From NCBI GenBank assembly GCA_044237765.1, contig JBIIEQ010000057.1:1-22181 (forward strand): 22,181 bases of DNA, read 5' to 3'. The position numbers were made by a program, and so were the translations under genes. Each line of letters begins with the position of its first letter. Positions within the stretch are counted from its first letter, which is position 1. Of this stretch, positions 15,214 through 22,181 are shown piece by piece. The notes under the pieces were generated by a model. That model ran no database searches, had not been told where the DNA came from, and saw only the letters and a program-made list of their open reading frames with translations. This DNA is from UBA6136 sp044237765 (lineage in GTDB: Bacteria > Pseudomonadota > Gammaproteobacteria > Methylococcales > Methylococcaceae).

Positions 15214-16162
15214 GCCCGGCGGCGAGCAAAGGTTTTTCAAAGCCGGACGGCAAGTTTCCATCGGATTCTTCGATCCAGTTCACGATATCCGCCATGGGCT
15301 GATCCGCATGCAGATCTCTCAATAGCAGGTGATAGCCTTCCGGATAAAGCGCCATCCGAACACCCGGTCGGGACGCCAGCTTTTTCAGCATGGCCCCCAC
15401 CGGCCTTTTGGGAATGACCTGATCCTTCGCCCCATATAGAACCAGTACCGGCACGCTGAGCTGACCCACCCGATCCTGGGCGACATCCATCAGATCCGCC
15501 AAGCCATCGATGGCATCGACACGCGTGGCCTTGATCACCAGTGGGTCTCGTCCCAGACCCCGCAACATCTCGATATTGTCGGAAGCCTGAATTTTCAGTC
15601 CGCTGCCGGTCAGCTCCAGTTCAGGCACGGTCGCCGTGGCCATTGCCAGCACCGCCCGCTGATACCAGGGCATCATCTCCCGCGACCAGACAGCCGGCGC
15701 CGATAGAATCAGGCCATCGACCTTGGGAGGCGCGGGTGAGGTCAGCGCGGCAATGGCCAGGGCGCCGCCCATGCTCTCGCCCAGCAAAAAAACGGGGACA
15801 CCGGGATGACTCCGACGGAGTTGGCGCACCACCGAATCCAAATCCGCGATGTAGGAATCAGTCCCGGCCCAAAGCCCGCGCCCCGGCGCATGGCCAAATC
15901 CGCGCTGATCGTAGGCAACCAGCGCGATGCCACGCTTGCTGAGGTACTCGCCTGGTTGTGAAAAAGCCCGGGCGTAGTCATTGAAACCATGCAACCCGAC
16001 CCCGATGGCTTTCAACGATCCAGACACCGGCCACCAGGTCCGTACTGGCAGGACGGCCCCGTCAGCGGTGACGAAATGCGCGCGAGCCAGCACCGGCTCG
16101 CCGCCATGAACCGGGGCTTTGATAGCCGGGGTGCAGGCCAGCAAGAGCAGGTGGGGCATCAT
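15197..16162 (-). CDS. Alpha/beta hydrolase, lysophospholipase / monoacylglycerol lipase-like, probable lipoprotein
   Basis: Seen: nucleophile elbow GESMGG (Ser130), Asp247 in LYGAKDQVIP and His278 in PEGYHLLLRD form the catalytic triad. LHGFNDYARAF (oxyanion region) and YDQRGFGHAPGRG match the PldB/monoacylglycerol lipase group. A lipobox-like LLLLAC precedes the domain, suggesting membrane anchoring in the envelope. The start is uncertain. ATG 16162 leaves 100 bases for divergent promoters but a very short signal peptide; ATG 16264 gives a 44-residue leader with RIFRG before the hydrophobic stretch, but overlaps the start codon of aas. The minus-strand frame stays open to 16330. Its context between psd and aas suggests a lysophospholipid or acylglycerol substrate; that is inference. 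Confidence 0.85.
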   Translation of the reverse strand: MMPHLLLLACTPAIKAPVHGGEPVLARAHFVTADGAVLPVRTWWPVSGSLKAIGVGLHGFNDYARAFSQPGEYLSKRGIALVAYDQRGFGHAPGRGLWAGTDSYIADLDSVVRQLRRSHPGVPVFLLGESMGGALAIAALTSPAPPKVDGLILSAPAVWSREMMPWYQRAVLAMATATVPELELTGSGLKIQASDNIEMLRGLGRDPLVIKATRVDAIDGLADLMDVAQDRVGQLSVPVLVLYGAKDQVIPKRPVGAMLKKLASRPGVRMALYPEGYHLLLRDLHADQPMADIVNWIEESDGNLPSGFEKPLLAAGLNVDD

Positions 16163-16246
16163 CAGACAGAGGCCACGGAAAATGCGGTGCCAGGCAAGCC
16201 CAACATCGGTATCAGACGGAGCAGACTGGTAAGCTATGCACTGAAG

Positions 16247-16252
16247 AGGAGG
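16247..16252 (+). promoter_or_regulatory. Strong Shine-Dalgarno of aas
   Basis: AGGAGG lies 10 bases before ATG 16263; a second ATG follows directly. It supports this start for the acyltransferase gene. Confidence 0.6.
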
Positions 16253-16262
16253 AAATCGAGGC

Positions 16263-18419
16263 ATGATGAAAAAACTGGTTCGCTGGCTGTTGACGGTGTT
16301 TTTCAGGGTCAGGCTCATCGGCATGGACAACTATTTGTTGGCCGGCGACCGCGTGCTGATTGTCGCCAACCATACCTCGTACCTCGATCCCCTGCTGCTG
16401 TGGGCCTTTCTGCCCGACGAGGTCACCTTCGCCATCAACACCGAAGTCGCGCAGAAATGGTGGGCCCGTCCTGCCCTGCGCTTTGCCCGGGTCTTCGCCA
16501 TGGATCCGCAGCAACCCCTATCGATCAAGTCGCTGACCACCTATTTGCGCGAAGATCGCAAGGCCGTCATTTTCCCCGAGGGACGCATTACCGTCACCGG
16601 CGCTCTGATGAAAGTGTACGACGGCGCCGCGCTGGTCGCGGAGCGCTCCGGTGCCGCCATCCTGCCGATTCGTATCGATGGCGCCCAATACACGCCCGTA
16701 TCCCGGCTGCATGGCGTGGTGCGCCTGCGCTGGTTCCCGCCGATCACGCTCAACATCCTGCCCCCTCGCGACCTGATGCATGCGGCAGGTCGCGATGCCC
16801 ATGACCGCCGGCACCGGATGGGCTTGATGCTCACCGACATCATGAGCGACATGATGTTCGAAACCGGCAACCACCAGCAGACGCTTTTCGCGGCCTTGCT
16901 GGATGCACGCCGGATCCATGGCGGTGGCCACAAGCTGCTGGAAGATATCAAGCGCAAACCCCTGAGCTACAACGGCCTGATTGCCCAGACGCTGGCCTTG
17001 AGCCAGAAACTGGCTGCCATCACCGAGATGGGCGAGCATGTCGGCCTGCTGTTGCCGAATGCGAACGTGACCGTCGCCGTCTTCCTTGGGCTGCAACTGC
17101 ATGGCCGGGTGCCGGCCATGATGAATTTCGGGGCGGGCCTTCGCAGCCTGGCATCGGCCTGCCGGACTGCCGAGATCAAGACCTTCGTCACCTCGCGTCG
17201 CTTTGTCGTCAACGCGAAGCTGGAAGCCACGGTGGAGGCGCTGGCCGACGAGTTGAACGTCGTGTTTCTGGAAGATCTCTCGGAATCGATCACCCGCACC
17301 GACAAGGTCAGAGCACTGATCGGCTCCCTCACCGCCTCGCTTTGGTATCGCCAACGCGATAGGGAGCGGGTCAACGATCCCGCCGTCATCCTGTTTACCT
17401 CCGGCTCGGAGGGAGAACCCAAGGGCGTGGTGCTGTCCCACGGCAACCTTCTTGCCAACCGTGAGCAACTGGCAGCCCGCCTGGACCTGAATGCCCAGGA
17501 CACAATTCTCAACGCCCTGCCCATGTTCCACGCCTTCGGCCTGACGGCAGGCACGCTGTTGCCACTGCTCTACGGCATGCGGACCTTCCTGTATCCCTCG
17601 CCGCTGCACTACCGCATTATTCCGGAAATCGCCTACGACCTGAACGCGACCATCCTGTTTGGCACGAATACCTTCCTGGCCGGTTATGCCAAACATGCGC
17701 ATCCCTATGACTTCTACAGCGTGCGCTACGTCTTCGCCGGAGCCGAGAAGCTTCAGGACGACACGCGCCGGCTCTGGGTCGACAAATTCGGCCTGCGCGT
17801 GCTGGAAGGCTATGGCGCCACGGAAACTTCCCCCATCCTCGCTGCGAATACCCCCATGTTTTACCGCGAGGGCACCGTCGGGCGTTTCATGCCGGGGATC
17901 GACTGGCAACTGGAGTCCGTGCCCGGCGTCGAGCAAGGCGGCCGACTGCATGTGGCCGGTCCCAATATCATGCTGGGCTATCTCCGGCCGCAACGACCTG
18001 GCCATCTGGAACCACCCACTTCGCGCTTCGGCCATGGCTGGTACGACACCGGCGATATCGTAAAAATCGACGATGATGGCTACGTAACAATCTGCGGCCG
18101 GGTCAAGCGTTTCGCTAAGATTGGCGGCGAGATGGTGTCCCTGACCGCGGTCGAGGAAATCGCTGCGAAACTGTGGCCGGGCCACCTGCATGCCGCCGTC
18201 GCGCTGCAGGATGAGCGCAAGGGCGAACGTATCCTGCTGGTCACCCAATACCGCGAAGCCCAGCGCGCAGAATTCACTCGCGCCGCCCAGGACCAGGGCT
18301 ACATCGAGTTCCATTCGCCGCGAGAAATCCTCTACGCCAAGGAATTGCCGCTGCTCGGCTCCGGCAAGATCGACTACCCTGCCCTGACCAGTCTGGTTCA
18401 CAAGGCATTGGGCGAATGA
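16263..18419 (+). CDS. aas: Bifunctional acyl-ACP synthetase / 2-acyl-glycerophosphoethanolamine acyltransferase
   Basis: Re-acylates lysophospholipid (2-acyl-GPE) at the inner membrane using a fatty acid activated on its bound ACP. Seen: 718 residues, almost the same as E. coli Aas. The N-terminal PlsC-type acyltransferase has NHTSYLD (His37, Asp42) and FPEGR (104-108). The C-terminal AMP-binding enzyme has the P-loop LFTSGSEGEPKGVVLSHGN (about 377-395), LEGYGATETSPI and WYDTGDIVKIDDDGYV, and ends GSGKIDYPAL with the conserved lysine. The stop overlaps lplT by four bases (ATGA), so the two are coupled. The long open frame on the opposite strand is a composition shadow. Confidence 0.95.
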   Translation: MMKKLVRWLLTVFFRVRLIGMDNYLLAGDRVLIVANHTSYLDPLLLWAFLPDEVTFAINTEVAQKWWARPALRFARVFAMDPQQPLSIKSLTTYLREDRKAVIFPEGRITVTGALMKVYDGAALVAERSGAAILPIRIDGAQYTPVSRLHGVVRLRWFPPITLNILPPRDLMHAAGRDAHDRRHRMGLMLTDIMSDMMFETGNHQQTLFAALLDARRIHGGGHKLLEDIKRKPLSYNGLIAQTLALSQKLAAITEMGEHVGLLLPNANVTVAVFLGLQLHGRVPAMMNFGAGLRSLASACRTAEIKTFVTSRRFVVNAKLEATVEALADELNVVFLEDLSESITRTDKVRALIGSLTASLWYRQRDRERVNDPAVILFTSGSEGEPKGVVLSHGNLLANREQLAARLDLNAQDTILNALPMFHAFGLTAGTLLPLLYGMRTFLYPSPLHYRIIPEIAYDLNATILFGTNTFLAGYAKHAHPYDFYSVRYVFAGAEKLQDDTRRLWVDKFGLRVLEGYGATETSPILAANTPMFYREGTVGRFMPGIDWQLESVPGVEQGGRLHVAGPNIMLGYLRPQRPGHLEPPTSRFGHGWYDTGDIVKIDDDGYVTICGRVKRFAKIGGEMVSLTAVEEIAAKLWPGHLHAAVALQDERKGERILLVTQYREAQRAEFTRAAQDQGYIEFHSPREILYAKELPLLGSGKIDYPALTSLVHKALGE

Positions 18420-19600
18420 ACAAAGGCCTGCTCACTCTGGTTGGCGCGCAATTTTTGTCCGCCTTTGGCGATAACGCCATCCTGTTCACGGTGATTGCCA
18501 TGAGCCTGCAGGAAGGAGGACGCGGCGCCTGGTACATCCCGGCCTTGCAAAGCGCCTTTCTTGTCGCCTTCGTGACGCTCACGCCTTGGGTCGGCGCTCT
18601 TGCCGATCGGTATCCGAAACCCCGCGTGCTACTCGCTGCAAACCTGGTCAAGGTTCTGGGTGCGCTGGCCATCTTCATGGGCGTCGATCCGCTGCTCGGC
18701 TATGCCCTGATCGGCATCGGTGCCGCCTCCTATGGCCCTGCGAAATACGGCATCATCCCGGAGCTGACCGAAACCCGACATCTGGTTCGCGCCAATGGGT
18801 GGGTTGAAGGCGCCACCATTGCCGCGATTCTTTTTGGCACCGTGGGCGGAGCACGTCTGGCAGACCACTCCATACGCGCGGCACTCGTCATCGTGATGAT
18901 GCTCTATCTGATATCAGGTATTGCCACGACGTTCTTGCCCCGCTGCCAGGCAAGACAAGGTTCCGCTCTGGGCCAATCGGCCTGGGGCAACCTGATCTCA
19001 TGGATGAAAACGCTGCTGTCATCCCAGCGGGCGCGACTGATTCTGCTGGCACTGAGCCTGTTCTGGGCCTGCGCGGCAACACTGCGGGTCGTGCTGGTGG
19101 CCTGGGCACCGGAAGTCCTGGGTGCACAATCGGCCTCCGACATTGCCGACCTGACTTTCTTCATGGCCATAGGCATCGTCATCGGGGCTGCCCTGGTTCC
19201 GCGCCTGATCCCGCTGGATCGCTTGCGCCGCACCCGTTTCTCCGCCTATCTGATGGGCGCCCTCTTCCTACTGTTGGCGCTCGTCAATGACCTCTGGACC
19301 GCAAAACTGATTCTTCTGGTCATCGGGATTTGCGGGGGCATCTTTGTCGTTCCCCTCAACGCCGCCATCCAGGAACTGGGCCATGCGAGTATCGGCAGCG
19401 GCAGCGGCAGCGCTGTCGCCGTGCAGAATTTCTTTCAGAACAGTGCCATCCTCACCAGCATGGGCCTTTATTCCATCGCAGCGGCCAATGGCGTGGGTTC
19501 GATTCCTACCATATGGGTGCTGGGCAGCCTAGTGTGCGTCATGACGCTCATGGTGGCGCTGCGCCTGCCCAAGGTGCCCGCTCAATTCGAACAGCCTTAG
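18416..19600 (+). CDS. lplT: Lysophospholipid transporter LplT (MFS)
   Basis: Flips lysophospholipids, chiefly lyso-PE, from the outer to the inner leaflet of the cytoplasmic membrane and hands them to Aas. Seen: 394 residues with about 12 hydrophobic segments. LplT-typical sequences are AQFLSAFGDNAILFTVIA (about 11-28), GALADRYPKPRVLL (about 60-73), SYGPAKYGIIPELTE (about 102-116) and RANGWVEGATIAAILFGTVGG (about 124-144). It overlaps aas by four bases. In E. coli the same two genes are adjacent but in the order lplT-aas, so gene order is reversed here. Confidence 0.94.
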   Translation: MNKGLLTLVGAQFLSAFGDNAILFTVIAMSLQEGGRGAWYIPALQSAFLVAFVTLTPWVGALADRYPKPRVLLAANLVKVLGALAIFMGVDPLLGYALIGIGAASYGPAKYGIIPELTETRHLVRANGWVEGATIAAILFGTVGGARLADHSIRAALVIVMMLYLISGIATTFLPRCQARQGSALGQSAWGNLISWMKTLLSSQRARLILLALSLFWACAATLRVVLVAWAPEVLGAQSASDIADLTFFMAIGIVIGAALVPRLIPLDRLRRTRFSAYLMGALFLLLALVNDLWTAKLILLVIGICGGIFVVPLNAAIQELGHASIGSGSGSAVAVQNFFQNSAILTSMGLYSIAAANGVGSIPTIWVLGSLVCVMTLMVALRLPKVPAQFEQP

Positions 19601-19641
19601 TGGGCCCTCTCCTGCAACCAACTTCGTTGTAAGATCGTTAG

Positions 19642-20061
19642 ATGAATCGTAGACCTTGCATGACACCAGCATGGCCTCAGTGGACGGCCACCGGGTTGAT
19701 CACCGCCGCAACGCTTCTATCCGCGTGCACCACCGTGACCACCCACAAACCCTCCGGCGAGGAAATCGTCATGAGCCAGGAGGAGTTCGCCCAGTATGCG
19801 GAACACGTGTTTCGACATCACAATCAGGTCATGACAGAGCTGATCGAATCCAGCCTTGAGCGAGGAGAACAAGATCCCGGCGAGGCCAAAAAGCTGTCCG
19901 CAGCGGAGAGCAACATGGTCAATGTCTGCGAACCTCTCAACGAAATGGTCTCGGAGACCCTATCCGGTGAGAACGTGGGATTGAAAGTAAAAATCAAACT
20001 CGCCGATGCCGTCCCTGCCTGCGAGGAAGCATCGCAGGTGGTAGAGGAATTGATACCTTGA
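19642..20061 (+). CDS. Small lipoprotein of unknown function
   Basis: I do not recognise a family. Seen: 139 residues with a signal peptide and lipobox LLSAC (Cys29), giving a mature protein of about 111 residues that is acidic and mostly helical. Two further cysteines (Cys96 and Cys127) could form a disulfide. MSQEEFAQYAEHVFRHHNQVMTELIESS suggests an amphipathic helix. It begins 41 bases after lplT in the same direction, so it may be co-transcribed with aas-lplT; a shared role in lipid repair is only a guess. A later ATG at 19660 is possible but leaves a shorter n-region. Confidence 0.75.
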   Translation: MNRRPCMTPAWPQWTATGLITAATLLSACTTVTTHKPSGEEIVMSQEEFAQYAEHVFRHHNQVMTELIESSLERGEQDPGEAKKLSAAESNMVNVCEPLNEMVSETLSGENVGLKVKIKLADAVPACEEASQVVEELIP

Positions 20062-20140
20062 TGGAGACTTTGCAAATTGGATTGCGGGTCTTGTTTTATG
20101 GGCAGGCCAGTTGTGACATAAAAGGTGACCCTTCTTTCGT

Positions 20141-20509
20141 CTAATTATCGGCCAACTTTTTGAGGTCATCCCTGGCCTTGATTGCGGAAGCTTTGGCCTC
20201 ACTAATTCGGTCTTTATTAGCCTCCTGTTGCGTCTCCTGTAGTTTCGTCTTGCATCCCTTCAACCTTTGAAGACTTTCCCCTGTGGCATCCCGCAGGGCA
20301 ATATCGACGTGTGATTGGGCAGCCTCTGCGTGGGCGGCGGCTCCTTTGTTATCACCTTGATCGAGGCTTCTTAGGCTGGCCTCGGCCTGCATCAGGGCCT
20401 TGTGTACTTGATCGGAGCGGGCCAGCGCAAGGGGCTGGATCAACAGAAGACAGAGGGCCACGGTGAGATGTTGGCGCCGATCTGGATAGGGTTTGTCTTT
20501 GGCTTTCAT
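20141..20509 (-). CDS. Small exported helical protein, SmbP-like
   Basis: Seen: 122 residues from ATG 20509, preceded by AGGGA with seven bases of spacing; an upstream start at 20554 would overlap the neighbouring gene. Signal peptide about 1-30 (RRQHLTVALCLLLIQPLALA). The mature part is an Ala/Lys/Glu-rich helical protein with HKALMQAEASL, AAAHAEAAQSHVDIAL and AKASAIKARDDLKK segments, with His36, His60 and His67, plus one cysteine (Cys86). The heptad-like alanine and histidine spacing recalls the small metal-binding protein SmbP of ammonia oxidisers, but histidines are fewer. Metal binding is therefore a guess. It lies 34 bases downstream of the surface protein gene in the same direction. 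Confidence 0.7.
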   Translation of the reverse strand: MKAKDKPYPDRRQHLTVALCLLLIQPLALARSDQVHKALMQAEASLRSLDQGDNKGAAAHAEAAQSHVDIALRDATGESLQRLKGCKTKLQETQQEANKDRISEAKASAIKARDDLKKLADN

Positions 20510-20543
20510 GTCTTTATCCCTGATAGGAGCCTTTTCCAGGTGC

Positions 20544-22127
20544 TCAGTTGGCACAACGCCGTCGACGATTGTGCCACCCGCCCAGAATGGCCATGAGGCT
20601 GGTAAGAGCCAGCAGTCCTAGCTCGTTCATGACCGGAATCGGGTTGGGCGGCGGCGAACTGGGCTGTGGTACGACGGCAGTCGGTGCAACCAACGGCGCA
20701 CTGACACCCACCCCATTGATCGCAGTGACCTGGAACGTATATGGCTGGCCGTTGCTAAGCCCCTGGACCAAGCACTGGGTGGCAGGATAGCTTGCCTCAC
20801 AGTAGTGTCCGCTCGAAGTGCCGTTGATCAGCGCGTCAACCCGATACAGGGCCGGCTGACCACCGCTGCTAGGTGCGGTCCAGGATACGCTCGCAGAGCG
20901 ATCACCCGCATTGACAGTCAATCCGGTCGGCTGCCCGGGAGTAGTCAGTGCATTGGGGTCATATCCGGGGCCGCCTGGATCAGCAATGGCGCCTACAGCT
21001 GGATCGTTGTCCCATTCGCCGTTATCGATAATGGTGAACTCGGCGGTATTACCCACCAGGGTGACTTGATGGGTAGGCATCTGGGTCCAGCCGTTGTGAT
21101 AGCTGTTTACCACGTATTTCCAGAACTGCATGCCCTCGACGATACCGGCATAGGTCATGCGAATGCGCGCAGCATTGCCAGTACAACCGACCATTTCAAA
21201 GTTGACGACCCCATAGGGCATGGTGGTACCGGGCCCATTCTCGGGCGGCGTAAACAATCGAGCGCCCTTGAGGTTGCAGCCGCTGCCACCGAGATCGGGG
21301 GTAAACGTTGTGGTCCCGGCCTGACTGCCTTGGCTGGCTGCGCCAGGGGCACTGCACTGAGCGGTGTTCCCCCCATTGGTGCCTGCACAACTCCAAATGA
21401 AGTTGCCGCTCAGATTACTGGCAGTGCTGCCTGAGCCAGCCGCACAGAGCAGTCCGGTGGGCGCCACCAAGGTCTCAATGCCATTGGCGGCGCCACAGGC
21501 TCCGTTAATGACCGCGGCGGGGGTAACTGCATTACTGACTTCGGAGGTTGCGCTGCCCAGTGTATTGGTGGCCATGACCTGGAAGGTATACGCCGTGCCG
21601 TTGGCTAGACCACTGACAACACAACTGGCATAGGAGAATGCCTGCCCGGGAAACGCTGTGATGCAAGTTTGACCGCCTGGGCTCGCAGTTACGGTATAGC
21701 TGACGGGATCACCGCCACTCAGCACCTGAGGCCAGGAGACAGTGGCCTGGCCATCCCCGGGAGCAGGCATCGGCATGCCGGGCATCGAAGGTTGTGAGTC
21801 ATAGGTAAAGCCGGCCTCAAGGATGTCCCGACCGGCCGGTGTGATGACGGTGATATCCACCGTGCCACCGGCATGGTTGGGACTGACGGCGGTGATCTGA
21901 TTGGCTGAGCTGACAACAAGACCGGTCGCAGGAGTTTGATCGAACAGGACCTGGCTGGCACCGGTGAGGTTGCTGCCGGTCAGCACCACGGGGGTATTGC
22001 CTGATTGCGGCCCGGCACTGGGACTGCTGGAGAACAGCACCGGAGCCAGTGCGCTGGGAGTTATGCTCAAAAGTTGTGGATGAGCAGCTGATGGAGGCGG
22101 CGTATTCTTGATGGTCTTCAAGGTCAT
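20544..22127 (-). CDS. IPT/TIG and fibronectin-III surface protein with IPTL-CTERM-like sorting tail
   Basis: Seen: 527 residues from ATG 22127. Domains in order: IPT/TIG (about 25-110), fibronectin type III (about 115-205), a Cys-containing segment with CGAANG...WSCAGTNGGNTAQCSAP (about 211-262), a choice-of-anchor U-like domain (about 270-390, with YWKY-like QFWKYV, ITLTDGG-like FTIIDNG and ADPGGPGYD), a second fibronectin III (about 397-488), a Pro-rich linker, and a tail IPVMNELGLLALTSLMAILGG then RRRR (497-525). The tail resembles the IPTL-CTERM exosortase-H signal, whose usual start is IPTLSEWG; Thr-Leu-Ser and Trp are replaced. No clear Sec signal peptide is seen at the N-terminus; an in-frame TAG lies just upstream (22134-22136), so the 5' part may be lost. 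Confidence 0.8.
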   Translation of the reverse strand: MTLKTIKNTPPPSAAHPQLLSITPSALAPVLFSSSPSAGPQSGNTPVVLTGSNLTGASQVLFDQTPATGLVVSSANQITAVSPNHAGGTVDITVITPAGRDILEAGFTYDSQPSMPGMPMPAPGDGQATVSWPQVLSGGDPVSYTVTASPGGQTCITAFPGQAFSYASCVVSGLANGTAYTFQVMATNTLGSATSEVSNAVTPAAVINGACGAANGIETLVAPTGLLCAAGSGSTASNLSGNFIWSCAGTNGGNTAQCSAPGAASQGSQAGTTTFTPDLGGSGCNLKGARLFTPPENGPGTTMPYGVVNFEMVGCTGNAARIRMTYAGIVEGMQFWKYVVNSYHNGWTQMPTHQVTLVGNTAEFTIIDNGEWDNDPAVGAIADPGGPGYDPNALTTPGQPTGLTVNAGDRSASVSWTAPSSGGQPALYRVDALINGTSSGHYCEASYPATQCLVQGLSNGQPYTFQVTAINGVGVSAPLVAPTAVVPQPSSPPPNPIPVMNELGLLALTSLMAILGGWHNRRRRCAN

Positions 22128-22155
22128 CAATGCCTACGAGAGGAGTGAATACGCC

Positions 22156-22181
22156 GTGAGTAAAGATAAGATGACTCGGTT
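22156..22181 (+). CDS. Possible gene start at the right edge (partial)
   Basis: GTG at 22156 follows AGGAG (22141-22145) with ten bases of spacing and opens a frame reading Val-Ser-Lys-Asp-Lys-Met-Thr-Arg before the window ends. It is divergent from the surface protein gene. Only eight codons are visible, so neither product nor reality can be judged. Confidence 0.25.

Noticed and set aside
16518..18401. A 627-codon open frame on the minus strand
   Set aside because: It lies fully antisense to aas, whose motifs are complete; its protein shows no family pattern and is rich in Gly/Gln/His as expected for a high-GC shadow frame.

Overview
The window is a GC-rich chromosomal segment from a proteobacterium, most likely a gammaproteobacterium. 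Pointers are the Aas/LplT pair, an MlaEFD-type lipid ABC operon, a BtuB receptor under a cobalamin riboswitch, PPK1, Psd, and a surface protein with an IPTL-CTERM-like tail (a sorting signal known from beta- and gammaproteobacteria that carry exosortase H). The genus cannot be named from the sequence alone.

Left edge (1-5789, genes on the minus strand): the right end of an IS3-family insertion sequence abuts and ends the reading frame of a SNF2-family helicase of the type seen in defence islands. The last residues of the helicase are encoded by the IS inverted repeat. Upstream of the helicase in the same orientation are ppk (polyphosphate kinase with an added N-terminal helix-hairpin-helix module and a TTG start) and msrB (methionine-R-sulfoxide reductase of the zinc-less type). 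A Fur-box-like palindrome lies between msrB and ppk.

Middle left (5790-8533): a non-coding stretch holds two tandem copies of a roughly 120-bp repeat with complementary ends. A probable promoter, a cobalamin riboswitch and btuB (outer-membrane B12 receptor) follow.

Centre (8653-15213, plus strand): a tightly overlapped four-gene ABC operon comes first: STAS-MlaE permease, MlaF ATPase, MlaD/MCE protein and a PqiC-like lipoprotein. It is followed by an MHS-type MFS symporter, a DUF2062 membrane protein and psd (phosphatidylserine decarboxylase).

Right (15197-20061): a lysophospholipase-like alpha/beta hydrolase (minus strand, 3' end overlapping psd) is divergent from an aas-lplT operon for lysophospholipid re-acylation and flipping. 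A small lipoprotein of unknown function follows. Together with psd and the Mla-type operon, this half looks like a neighbourhood for making, moving and repairing glycerophospholipids. That grouping is an inference from co-location.

Right edge (20141-22181): two minus-strand genes encode a small exported histidine-containing helical protein (SmbP-like) and an IPT/TIG plus fibronectin-III surface protein with a degenerate IPTL-CTERM sorting tail and no clear signal peptide. A possible new plus-strand gene begins at the very edge. I saw no tRNA, rRNA or CRISPR array.
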